This document shows, in pieces, positions 1 to 6,216 of a DNA stretch of 6,216 nt (position 1 is its first letter; every line of letters begins with the position of its first letter). Below the pieces are notes generated by a model. It saw only the letters and a program-made list of their open reading frames with translations, was not told where the DNA came from and searched no databases. The DNA is from Alphaproteobacteria bacterium (GTDB taxonomy: Bacteria > Pseudomonadota > Alphaproteobacteria > Sphingomonadales > Rhodothalassiaceae). The stretch lies in the NCBI GenBank assembly GCA_003694205.1, contig RFKS01000139.1, forward strand, positions 1 through 6,216. The letters are read 5' to 3'. The position numbers were made by a program, and so were the translations under genes.

Positions 1-496
1 CGACCCCCTTCGGGTCACAGGCAAAATGATCGGCGTGGTGCCAGGCCCTGAGCGTCACCGCAAGCCCGTCCTCGAGTGCGGCCGGATAGGGATGCTCGGG
101 GGCGAGCCGGTAACCGACCGAAAGCACGGTCGCACGCGCCGCGTTGGCAAGTGCCCGCGCGACGCCATCGTGACTGTCGAGGGAACCCGAGATGAAGCCG
201 CCACCATGAAAATAGATGACAAGCGGTGCCGGCGCGGTGGCACCGAATCCTCGATAAAGGCGGCAGGGTACCGCGTCCGGGCCGCTGCCAATCTGTAAAT
301 CGCGACATTCCGCCACCGGCACCGCGCCAAATCCGAAGACACGCGTCACCGCTTCCTCCAGCGCGCGAATGGCGGCGACCGAGAGCCGGGCCGGATCGAA
401 AGATGCCGTGCCGCCGGTGCCATCGTCCCCGAAGGCCCGGTGCAGCCGCCCCATGGCGAGGCCGAAGCCATGAGGGTCTCCGTGTCCTTCCCGCAT
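1..496 (-). CDS. Alpha/beta-hydrolase, hormone-sensitive-lipase (family IV) esterase, 3' end cut by window
   Basis: This is the N-terminal part (about 165 codons) of a serine carboxylesterase of the HSL/family IV type, which hydrolyses acyl esters with a Ser-Asp-His triad; the natural substrate is unknown. The oxyanion-hole motif HGGGF is at residues 97-101 after the strand APLVIYF. The family block YRLAPEHPYPAALED is at 129-143. The nucleophile motif GDSAGG is expected roughly ten residues beyond the visible end, so the catalytic serine is not seen. I chose the ATG at 496 because GAAAGGA lies 5 nt upstream and because HGGGF then falls near the family's usual position. An in-frame ATG at 544 would overlap the SRPBCC stop as ATGA with GGAAGG upstream, but the extra 16 codons include AGG, ATA and ACA, unlike the rest of the gene. 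It is the last visible gene of the leftward operon. No signal peptide is evident, so it is probably cytoplasmic. The family call is firm; the start is less certain. Confidence 0.9.
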   Translation of the reverse strand, partial: MREGHGDPHGFGLAMGRLHRAFGDDGTGGTASFDPARLSVAAIRALEEAVTRVFGFGAVPVAECRDLQIGSGPDAVPCRLYRGFGATAPAPLVIYFHGGGFISGSLDSHDGVARALANAARATVLSVGYRLAPEHPYPAALEDGLAVTLRAWHHADHFACDPKGV

Positions 497-540
497 CCTT
501 ATCCTTTCGACGCCATCCCGATCACCACCCGGCCCCGCTG

Positions 541-1080
541 TCATCCACCTTCCGCCAGATAGGCGAGGCGGGCAAGACCCGCCTCGATCCGGTTGCGGCG
601 TCGGTGGATGTCAAGCGGTGCCAACAGCCGGCCGACAGCGCTTTCATACCGCCGGATCTCGCGCCAGCGGAGGTGCGTTCCCCCGTCCTCCGCCTGAAGC
701 GTCACCACCAGATAGGCGACGGTTCTAGCGCCCATTCGCTCGAGTTCGAGCCGCCGCTCCGGCAGCACCCGTGTCCAGCGTTCCTCGATCTGCCAATGCT
801 CGCGATCGTGCCGCATGTAGAGAAGTTGCGTCGATCCGGCGCTGCCGCTGCTGCCGGTGAGTGGCGCGATGTCGATGAGGTCGGGCTCCCAGGCGAGCCG
901 GCCTTCACGGGTGGCTAGAAGCGCGAACACCTGCGCCGGCGGCGCTGCGATCTCGGACTCGACATCGATGCGCCAGACTTCGCGATGGAACAGGAAGGCC
1001 ACCGCCGCCGCGGCAGCCGCCAGGATGAGAAGGAGCGCAACCAGGAGTCCCCGCTGCACGGACGTCCCTTGCCGCATCAT
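541..1080 (-). CDS. Membrane-anchored SRPBCC-family (START/polyketide cyclase-like) protein
   Basis: This 179-residue protein has a hydrophobic, alanine-rich helix at residues 11-31 (GLLVALLLILAAAAAAVAFL) after a short basic N-terminus. It is followed by a domain of about 130 residues resembling the SRPBCC helix-grip fold. Supporting signs are the opening strand WRIDVESEIAAPPAQVFALL (36-55), a W and P in the EGRLAWEPDLIDI segment, alternating strands, and a long C-terminal helix ending LARLAYLAEGG. SRPBCC domains bind hydrophobic ligands in a deep pocket; the ligand here is unknown. The helix probably tethers the domain to the inner membrane, with the domain likely periplasmic, although topology is inferred. 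The ATG at 1080 overlaps the stop of the CCA-adding enzyme gene as ATGA. The strong Shine-Dalgarno GGGAGG (1092-1087) lies 6 nt upstream, supporting this start over the ATG immediately after it. The esterase gene follows. A joint role in lipid or ester metabolism is possible but only inferred. Confidence 0.75.
   Translation of the reverse strand: MMRQGTSVQRGLLVALLLILAAAAAAVAFLFHREVWRIDVESEIAAPPAQVFALLATREGRLAWEPDLIDIAPLTGSSGSAGSTQLLYMRHDREHWQIEERWTRVLPERRLELERMGARTVAYLVVTLQAEDGGTHLRWREIRRYESAVGRLLAPLDIHRRRNRIEAGLARLAYLAEGG
564..586 (-). repeat. Hairpin (9-bp perfect stem, 5-nt loop) near the end of the SRPBCC gene
   Basis: CGAGGCGGG (564-572) and its exact reverse complement (578-586) flank a 5-nt loop. 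In the leftward transcript this makes a very GC-rich stem 21 nt before the SRPBCC stop codon and about 68 nt before the preferred esterase start (20 nt before the alternative start at 544). No T-run follows, so it is not a standard terminator. Confidence 0.7.
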
Positions 1081-2285
1081 GCCGCCCCTCCCTTGTTACC
1101 TGTCGCGCGCCGCAGGAGCTCCGCCTTCGAGAGCGCGAAATCGCTTGCCACCCATTCCTCCTCGAGGCGCGCGAGCGTCCGGCCCAGTTCGGGCCCCGGT
1201 TCATGGCCCGCGGCGACAAGATCGCGGCCCTTGAGCGGAAAGCGGGGCGGTTTGAGATCGGCCAGGGTCGCCATCGCCGCCTGCAATTCCGGTAGCCGCG
1301 CCGGATCGGCGCCAAGAATCAGTCGGTCGGCGGTCGTTTCACATCCGAAACGATAGGCGGCAGCACGCAGCGCGCACGCATCGGCACGCGGCGCTTCTCC
1401 GGCCATGGCGGCAAGCCGCCGCCGCTCCCGGTTGGACAGGCGGAGCCGCCCTCCGACACGCTCGAGCCTTCGGGAATCCCGTCCCAAAAGCGCGGCCAGC
1501 CGGCGCAAGGGATCAACGCGGGCGAGCGCGGTATCAATCCCGACAAGGCGACGCAGGGCATCGAGGCTCCGCGCTTCGGGCAGCACCATGTCGAGAATTC
1601 CCGCCTCTTGCATCGCCTCGAGGGCGGGGACCGGATCGGGTGCCGCGAGCAACTTGAGCAATTCGTCGCGCACGCGCTCGATCGAGAGCTGATCGAGGCG
1701 ATGACGCTCGCCGATGCACGCCGCCAAGCCCCCGGCATCGAGCGCACCGCGTCCGAAATGGGCGTGAAAGCGGAAAAAGCGCAGGATGCGCAAGGCGTCC
1801 TCGATGATCCGCTCACGCGGATCGCCGATGAACCGCACGCGCCCCGCCTCAAGGTCGGCGACACCCCCGAAATAATCGTAAAGCTGACCCTCGGCATCGG
1901 CATAAAGGGCGTTGATCGTGAAATCGCGCCGCGCCGCATCGGCGTTCCAGTCATCGGTGAAGGCGACACGGGCGCGGCGGCCGAAGGTCTCGACATCACG
2001 CCGCAAGGTGGTCACCTCGAACGGCCGATGGTCGCTGACAAGGGTCACCGTACCATGGTCGATGCCGGTCGGAATCGCTTTCAGCCCGGCGGCCGCGGCA
2101 CGACGCATCACCTCATCAGGCGTGAGCGGGGTCGCGATGTCGATGTCCGTCACCGGCCGTCCGACGAGACTGTCGCGGACGGCGCCACCGACGAAGCGCA
2201 GATTGCCCGGGCCGAGTGCAGCCACCACGGCCTCCGTCTCCGGTGCTGTGAGCCAGGGCGCCTCAAGGCGGCGGCGCGTCGTCAT
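1077..2285 (-). CDS. cca: CCA tRNA nucleotidyltransferase (class II, PcnB/Cca family)
   Basis: This cytoplasmic enzyme adds or repairs the 3'-CCA of tRNAs from CTP and ATP without a nucleic-acid template. The 402-residue product shows the class II nucleotidyltransferase head: GGAVRD at 33-38, the metal-binding DID at 47-49 (D47, D49), GTVTLV at 78-83, and RRDFTINALY at 119-128. The neck motif EDALRILRFFRF (162-173) carries the EDxxR signature used in this family to recognise CTP and ATP. The remainder is the helical body and tail; no HD phosphohydrolase domain, as in the E. coli enzyme, is visible. The poly(A) polymerase alternative is less likely given the alphaproteobacterial neighbourhood. 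The frame stays open upstream to 2417, but that stretch encodes a low-complexity Arg/Ser peptide lying over DUF6111. The ATG at 2285 gives MTTRRRLEAPWLTAPE, a normal start for the family. Its Shine-Dalgarno is weak. The start overlaps the DUF6111 gene by 23 bp, so coupled translation is likely. Confidence 0.95.
   Translation of the reverse strand: MTTRRRLEAPWLTAPETEAVVAALGPGNLRFVGGAVRDSLVGRPVTDIDIATPLTPDEVMRRAAAAGLKAIPTGIDHGTVTLVSDHRPFEVTTLRRDVETFGRRARVAFTDDWNADAARRDFTINALYADAEGQLYDYFGGVADLEAGRVRFIGDPRERIIEDALRILRFFRFHAHFGRGALDAGGLAACIGERHRLDQLSIERVRDELLKLLAAPDPVPALEAMQEAGILDMVLPEARSLDALRRLVGIDTALARVDPLRRLAALLGRDSRRLERVGGRLRLSNRERRRLAAMAGEAPRADACALRAAAYRFGCETTADRLILGADPARLPELQAAMATLADLKPPRFPLKGRDLVAAGHEPGPELGRTLARLEEEWVASDFALSKAELLRRATGNKGGAA
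1085..1093 (-). promoter_or_regulatory. Ribosome binding site of the SRPBCC gene
   Basis: AGGGAGGGG on the minus strand contains a near-consensus GGGAGG 6 nt before the ATG at 1080. It lies within the last codons of cca. It fixes the ATGA-overlapping start rather than a later ATG. Confidence 0.75.
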
Positions 2286-2568
2286 TGTCCGTCTTCTTCT
2301 CGAAATGGCCCGATTCGATACCGCCATCGCCCGCCCTCGCGGGCACATAGGGTCCCTCGGGCCGGGCCGCCTCGCCGAACAGGCCATAGACGATGAAGCC
2401 GACGACCGTGACGACAATGAGGGCGAGCCCGGTCGCGGTGATCCGGCGCGCCACGCGGGGCGGGATGCGGCCGTCTCCGAGTGCCGTGCGCCGCATCACC
2501 CAGAGCCAGATGGCAAACAGGACGAAGGGCGCGAGAAAGAGCAAAAGCCTTGCCAGCACGCCGCTCAT
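2263..2568 (-). CDS. Small two-helix membrane protein, DUF6111 family
   Basis: This 101-residue protein has two predicted transmembrane helices, at about residues 5-24 (LARLLLFLAPFVLFAIWLWV) and 46-64 (TGLALIVVTVVGFIVYGLF). A basic loop (RRTALGDGRIPPRVARR) lies between them, and a polar C-terminal tail follows. The tail contains GPYVPAR (72-78) and GHF (87-89), which match my recollection of the conserved end of DUF6111, a family of unknown function found between CoA pyrophosphatase and the CCA-adding enzyme in alphaproteobacteria. The positive-inside rule puts the basic loop in the cytoplasm and both termini in the periplasm. The ATG at 2568 overlaps the NUDIX stop as ATGA, and GGGAG lies 8 nt upstream. 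The tail is acidic and proline-rich (KKTDNDDAPPP), and the gene's 3' end overlaps the start of cca. The coding call is firm; the family name rests on memory of the motif and on context. Confidence 0.8.
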   Translation of the reverse strand: MSGVLARLLLFLAPFVLFAIWLWVMRRTALGDGRIPPRVARRITATGLALIVVTVVGFIVYGLFGEAARPEGPYVPARAGDGGIESGHFEKKTDNDDAPPP

Positions 2569-3182
2569 CTCGCCAACTCCCTTTCTCCTGCGGCGCCCAG
2601 AACCTCCGCCAGGTTGACCAGCATGTGCGCGGTCGCGCCCCAGATATAATGGTCCTTGTAGGGAATGGCATAGAATTGTCGCCGCACGCCATGCCGGACC
2701 CCGCTTGCGACCTGACGATTGCGCGGATTGAGCACAAAGTCGAGCGGCACCTCGAGGATCGCGGCCACCTCCGCCGGATCGGGCACGAGCGTCAACGGCG
2801 GCCGCACGAGCCCGACCACGGGATCGATGCGGTAGCCGGTAACCGTGACATAGGGATCGAGATGGCCGACGATCTCGATCGCCTCCCGCGCCAGCGCGAT
2901 TTCCTCCGCCGCTTCGCGCAAGGCGGTGTCCACGGGATCGCGATCGCCGGGCTCGACGCTGCCGCCCGGAAAGCTGATTTGTCCCGGATGCTCGGGCAGC
3001 CGGTCGTCCCGCCGGGTCAGGAGCACCGTCGGCTCCGGATGGAGGACGATCGGCACGAGAACCGCCGCCGGCCGCAAGCCTGTCGCGGCGGCAGGCGGAG
3101 GAGCGGTGCGATCGAGATCATGGTCGCTGCGCAGGGCACGCCGCGGCGCATTGCGGAAACAGGCGCAGATCCTCTCACGCAT
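2565..3182 (-). CDS. NUDIX hydrolase, CoA pyrophosphatase type
   Basis: This 205-residue protein matches the NUDIX CoA pyrophosphatase subfamily (E. coli NudL/YeaB-like), which cleaves CoA or its derivatives to 3',5'-ADP and a phosphopantetheine product, probably clearing oxidised or acylated CoA. The subfamily signature before the NUDIX box is present: LLTRR at 54-58 and HPGQISFPGG at 65-74. The NUDIX box runs from about residue 74 to 97 and contains the metal-binding REAAEE (89-94). The final Gly of the usual box is Ala (EEIAL), a change I also recall in NudL-like enzymes. The C-terminal part ends with YIWGATAHMLVNLAEVL, typical of the subfamily. The ATG at 3182 is 3 nt past the DUF1285 stop and is preceded by a purine-rich Shine-Dalgarno, AGGAGGGGG (3199-3191), inside the last codons of that gene. 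The stop overlaps the DUF6111 start. No signal peptide is visible, so the enzyme is cytoplasmic. Confidence 0.95.
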   Translation of the reverse strand: MRERICACFRNAPRRALRSDHDLDRTAPPPAAATGLRPAAVLVPIVLHPEPTVLLTRRDDRLPEHPGQISFPGGSVEPGDRDPVDTALREAAEEIALAREAIEIVGHLDPYVTVTGYRIDPVVGLVRPPLTLVPDPAEVAAILEVPLDFVLNPRNRQVASGVRHGVRRQFYAIPYKDHYIWGATAHMLVNLAEVLGAAGERELAR

Positions 3183-3185
3183 CGC

Positions 3186-3797
3186 TCAGTCCCCCTCCTC
3201 CATGCGACCAAGGGGAAAGAACGTGCCCGCGCTCCACACGCCGAGGAGACCCGCATCGCCCACAGCCGGCACCGCGAGATCGACGAGCTCGTAGAAGACC
3301 GGCCGCGCGATCCGGGCCACGAGGCCGTCGCGCACATGAACGGAGGGTGCTGGCGCAGCGGTCCGTTCATCCGCCCCGACCTCGATCGCGTGATCCCGGT
3401 CGACAATGAGCCTCTCGTCGGTCTGCAGCCGCAGGACGAGCGTTTGTGCTTCGCCCGCACCGACGCGCTCGAGTTCGACCGCCAGATAGGGACAATCATC
3501 AACGGTGATCCGGAGCTTCTCGACCGGGGTCACAAGAAAGTGGTCCGTGCCCTCGCGGCGCAGGACCGAGGCGAACAGCCGCACGAGCTCGGGACGATCG
3601 ATAACCGAGCCACGATAGTACCAGCGCCCGTCGCGGGCGATGCGGATATCGATCTCGCCGCAATGGGCGGGCGAGAAGCTTTCCACCGGCGGTAGGCGTC
3701 GCGCCGCGATCTCCGCCCGGACGGCAGCAAGACGATCTCCATGCTCCTCCACAAAGCGCGGCGATGTCCGATCATGCGGTGGCGGAGGTGAAACCAT
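3186..3797 (-). CDS. DUF1285 domain-containing protein
   Basis: This is a 203-residue soluble protein of the DUF1285 family, whose function is unknown. Visible family blocks are RRLPPVESFSPAHCGEIDIR (33-52), RDGRWYYRGSVIDRPELVRLF (starting at 55), the segment TDHFLVTPVEKLRITVDDCP near residues 84-103, and YLAVELERVG just after. The C-terminus (ARPVFYELVDLA...GVWSAGTFFPLG) also fits. The CGxIDxRIxxDGxWxYxGSxI pattern is the clearest identifier. No signal peptide or membrane segment is seen. It is the first gene of the leftward operon, next to the CoA pyrophosphatase, a pairing I recall as common in alphaproteobacteria. The ATG at 3797 is the only in-frame ATG between the upstream stop (3842-3840) and the conserved region. 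It has at best a poor Shine-Dalgarno (GAAAGA about 6 nt upstream). A link to CoA or RNA metabolism would be guilt by association only. Confidence 0.93.
   Translation of the reverse strand: MVSPPPPHDRTSPRFVEEHGDRLAAVRAEIAARRLPPVESFSPAHCGEIDIRIARDGRWYYRGSVIDRPELVRLFASVLRREGTDHFLVTPVEKLRITVDDCPYLAVELERVGAGEAQTLVLRLQTDERLIVDRDHAIEVGADERTAAPAPSVHVRDGLVARIARPVFYELVDLAVPAVGDAGLLGVWSAGTFFPLGRMEEGD
3191..3199 (-). promoter_or_regulatory. Ribosome binding site of the CoA pyrophosphatase gene
   Basis: AGGAGGGGG on the minus strand ends 8 nt before the ATG at 3182. It is embedded in the final Glu-Glu-Gly codons of the DUF1285 gene. It supports the start chosen for the NUDIX gene. Confidence 0.75.
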
Positions 3798-3807
3798 GGT
3801 TGCGTCT

Positions 3808-3836
3808 TTCGCGCGGGCGGCAGGGGCATATATAGT
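3808..3836 (+). promoter_or_regulatory. Candidate sigma70-type promoter for the MoxR operon
   Basis: A TATAGT hexamer (3831-3836) matches five of six positions of the TATAAT -10 consensus. It lies 17 bp downstream of TTCGCG (3808-3813), a weak -35 with three matches. Transcription would start near 3843, giving a leader of roughly 78 nt. This is based on sequence match only. Confidence 0.35.
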
Positions 3837-3849
3837 GGTTCATATATAG
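3827..3849. repeat. Direct repeat CATATATAG x2, 14-bp period
   Basis: Two identical 9-bp copies of CATATATAG occur at 3827-3835 and 3841-3849, separated by TGGTT. They form an AT-rich island in otherwise GC-rich DNA in the divergent promoter region. The core TATATA is self-complementary, so each copy reads similarly on both strands. Confidence 0.8.
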
Positions 3850-3870
3850 CGAGCCGCACCGCATACCCAA
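3843..3870 (-). promoter_or_regulatory. Candidate sigma70-type promoter for the DUF1285-NUDIX-cca operon
   Basis: On the minus strand, TTGGGT (3870-3865) is followed after 16 bp by TATATA (3848-3843), a plausible weak -35/-10 pair. The start would be near 3836, giving a leader of about 38 nt before the ATG at 3797. Its -10 lies in the second CATATATAG copy, just past the -10 proposed for the opposite direction, so the two promoters would overlap. Confidence 0.35.
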
Positions 3871-3920
3871 GCGGGCAATCCCCGTGACGGCAGCGTTTCC
3901 GATGAAAGGAACTCCATCCG

Positions 3921-4912
<992 letters not shown>

Positions 4913-4928
<16 letters not shown>

Positions 4929-5866
4929 GCTTGTTTCCCGAACTTGTCCGAGCGGGCGGCCGGCGCCGACCGAAATCCGCCGACACCGACCGGGTACCGA
5001 TCGAGGTGCTGTGGCTGCGCGCACAGGCCGTCGCGGCGGCGCTGCCGGCCTTCTCGGTCCGCTCGGCCAAGCGCCTGCGGCAAGCCGCCCGCGGCACGCA
5101 CCCGCGGCGGCGCGCCGGCCCCGGCGATAGCTTTTGGCAGTTCCGTCCCTATATGACGGGCGAGCCCGCGGGTCTTGTCGACTGGCGCCGGTCGGCCCGA
5201 TCGGAAACGCTCTATGTCCGGCAAAGGGAATGGGAGACAGCGCAAACGGTGTGGTTCTGGGTCGACGGCTCGCCGTCGATGCAGTTCCGCTCGCGGCGCG
5301 ATCAGGACAGCAAGGCGGATCGTGCCGCGCTGCTCGCGCTCGCCGCGGCAAGACTTGTGGTTGCCGCCGGCGAGAAGGTGGCGCTCTACGGGACGCACAG
5401 CCACGCCGCGGGCGGCAGTTACGGCCTGTCGCGGCTGGTCGAGGCCATCGATCGCATGCGCCACCACGATAGTCCGCCAATTCCCGAACCGCACGACCTG
5501 CCGCGCCATGCGCAGCTCGTCCTCATCGGCGACTTTCTCGGAGAGAGTGCGCAGGTGGACGAGGCCCTGCGCCACCTCGTCTCCCTCGATGTCGCCGGGC
5601 ATCTGCTGCAGATCCTTGACCCCGTCGAGGAGGACTTTCCCTTTCGCGGTCGCATTTCCTTCGAATCGCCGGAGACCGGCGAGCGCATTCTTCTCGACCG
5701 TGCCGAGGCGCTTGCGTCCGGTTACGGGCACCGCATCCGGGGGTGGACGGCACATCTCGGCGAGATGTGCCGGCGCAGCGGCTGGACGCATTCCGTCCAC
5801 CGCAGCGATCGCTCGCCAGCGACTGCGCTGCTCGCCCTACTTTCGCTGACCGGTCAGTCCCTGTGA
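4913..5866 (+). CDS. DUF58 domain-containing protein (VWA-like partner of MoxR)
   Basis: This is a soluble protein of up to 317 residues with the DUF58 signature. It carries RRRAGPGDSFWQFRPY (65-80), GLVDWRRSAR (87-96) and LYVRQREWETAQTVWFWVDG (100-119). DGSPS (118-122) fits the DxSxS metal-ion site of von Willebrand A domains, and a later acidic strand end is IGDF (205-208). DUF58 proteins are usual partners of MoxR ATPases; the biochemical role is unknown. No membrane segment is seen, consistent with the short alphaproteobacterial form. The start is uncertain. GTG at 4913 overlaps moxR by 16 bp and has no good Shine-Dalgarno. TTG at 4931 is an in-frame alternative with CAGGGA upstream. The conserved part begins only around residue 32, so either start is compatible. 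The stop overlaps the next ATG as TGATG, implying coupled translation. A perfect palindrome lies over codons 279-287. Confidence 0.93.
5748..5772. repeat. Perfect inverted repeat (12-bp arms, 1-bp centre) inside the DUF58 gene
   Basis: The left arm CGGCACATCTCG (5748-5759) is followed by a single G (5760) and the exact reverse complement (5761-5772). It lies in the coding region for TAHLGEMCR near the 3' end of the DUF58 gene, about 95 bp before the next gene. As DNA it resembles a dyad binding site. As RNA it would need to open a few central pairs to form a hairpin. No T-run follows, so it is not an intrinsic terminator. Confidence 0.85.
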
Positions 5867-6216
5867 TGCTGTCGCTTGGTGCCATCGGCTTTCTGCACCC
5901 CCTCATTCTCCTGGGGCTTCTTGCCCTGCCGGCGCTCTGGCTGCTGCTGCGCGCGCTGCCGCCGCAGCCGCGTCACCAGCCCTTTCCGCCACTGCTCCTG
6001 CTGCGTCGGCTCGCACGGAGCACACCGCCGCCACAGGCGACGCCGTTGTGGCTCATTCTCCTGCGGCTTGTGCTGGCGGCGCTCGTGTTTCTCGCGCTCG
6101 CGGGCCCGGTCTACAATCCGGGCCCCTCGGCGGAACGCGACGGCCCCCTTCTCATCGTCGTCGACAATGGCTGGGAGGCTGCTTCAGGATGGGACCGCCG
6201 ACGCGCCTTCCTCGAG
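5866..6216 (+). CDS. BatA/DUF4159-type membrane protein, N-terminal part (cut by window)
   Basis: The first 117 codons of a membrane protein run off the right edge. The N-terminus matches the BatA-type aerotolerance module: a hydrophobic segment at about 7-28 beginning FLHPLILLGLLALPALWLLL, then FPPLLLLRRLARSTPPPQATP (40-60), a second helix at about 61-80 (LWLILLRLVLAALVFLALAG) and the following motif GPVYNP. A VWA-like domain then begins with LLIVVDNGWEAA (95-106). D100 is there, but the usual DxSxS is replaced by DNGWE, so the metal site may be degenerate, as I recall for this alphaproteobacterial family. In full-length relatives a long region and a DUF4159 domain follow, so that assignment is inferred from the N-terminus and the MoxR-DUF58 context. 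The ATG at 5866 overlaps the DUF58 stop as TGATG. No strong Shine-Dalgarno is seen, so coupling probably drives initiation. Confidence 0.88.
   Translation, partial: MLSLGAIGFLHPLILLGLLALPALWLLLRALPPQPRHQPFPPLLLLRRLARSTPPPQATPLWLILLRLVLAALVFLALAGPVYNPGPSAERDGPLLIVVDNGWEAASGWDRRRAFLE

Larger units (their letters stand above)
3798..3920. promoter_or_regulatory. Divergent promoter region between the DUF1285 and MoxR operons
   Basis: This is the only substantial non-coding stretch in the window. It separates two operons transcribed away from each other, so promoters for both should lie here or in the first codons. Most of it is GC-rich, but the middle (3827-3849) is abruptly AT-rich and holds two copies of CATATATAG. 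The MoxR ribosome site is probably GAAAGGA (3904-3910), 10 nt before the ATG at 3921. No terminator-like hairpin with a T-run is seen. Confidence 0.75.

Noticed and set aside
737..749. CGCTCGAGTTCGA, repeated at 3466-3478
   Set aside because: Both copies encode an LELER/VELER segment in unrelated proteins with similar codon use; two copies 2.7 kb apart show no other element features.
226..918. Plus-strand open frame of about 230 codons opposite the esterase and SRPBCC genes
   Set aside because: It spans two recognised minus-strand genes and the junction between them, and the product is Pro/Arg-rich with no motif.
2286..2417. Upstream extension of the CCA-adding enzyme by 44 codons
   Set aside because: The extension is a low-complexity Ser/Arg peptide overlying DUF6111 out of frame; the family-like N-terminus begins at the ATG at 2285.
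2481..3695. Long open frame on the plus strand (about 404 codons) opposite the NUDIX and DUF1285 genes
   Set aside because: It is antisense to two well-supported genes, and its protein is rich in Arg, His and Asp with no domain; a codon-bias shadow.

Overview
The window reads as a chromosomal housekeeping segment from a high-GC alphaproteobacterium. The evidence is gene order and protein type: a DUF1285 – CoA pyrophosphatase – DUF6111 – CCA-adding enzyme cluster, divergent from a MoxR – DUF58 – DUF4159 cluster. I recall this layout from Rhodospirillales and rhizobia; it was not searched here. There are no RNA genes, insertion sequences, CRISPR arrays or phage genes. The window is almost fully coding, with one real intergenic region of about 120 bp.

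The left part (1-3797) is one leftward operon. In transcription order it encodes a DUF1285 protein (3797-3186), a NUDIX CoA pyrophosphatase (3182-2565), a small two-helix DUF6111 membrane protein (2568-2263), the CCA tRNA nucleotidyltransferase (2285-1077), a membrane-anchored SRPBCC-fold protein (1080-541) and an HSL-family alpha/beta-hydrolase esterase that runs off the left edge (496-1). Almost every junction overlaps or nearly touches (ATGA at two junctions, a 23-bp overlap at a third, a 3-nt gap at a fourth), so translational coupling is likely. The first four genes form the familiar alphaproteobacterial core. The SRPBCC and esterase genes look like lineage-specific additions.

Positions 3798-3920 are the divergent promoter region. 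They carry a 9-bp direct repeat (CATATATAG twice, 14 bp apart) that supplies plausible overlapping -10 elements for both directions.

The right part (3921-6216) is a rightward operon: a MoxR-family AAA+ ATPase, a DUF58 protein with a von Willebrand A (VWA)-type metal-site motif, and the start of a BatA/DUF4159 membrane protein cut by the right edge. Across bacteria, MoxR ATPases act as chaperone-like partners of VWA/DUF58 proteins and membrane BatA-like proteins, often in cell-envelope or stress functions. The exact role of this alphaproteobacterial version is not established.

I did not find a convincing undescribed system. The best leads are a perfect 12-bp-arm palindrome inside the DUF58 gene, the duplicated TA-rich element between the operons, a hairpin just before the esterase gene, and the coupling of an SRPBCC/esterase pair to the CCA-adding enzyme gene.
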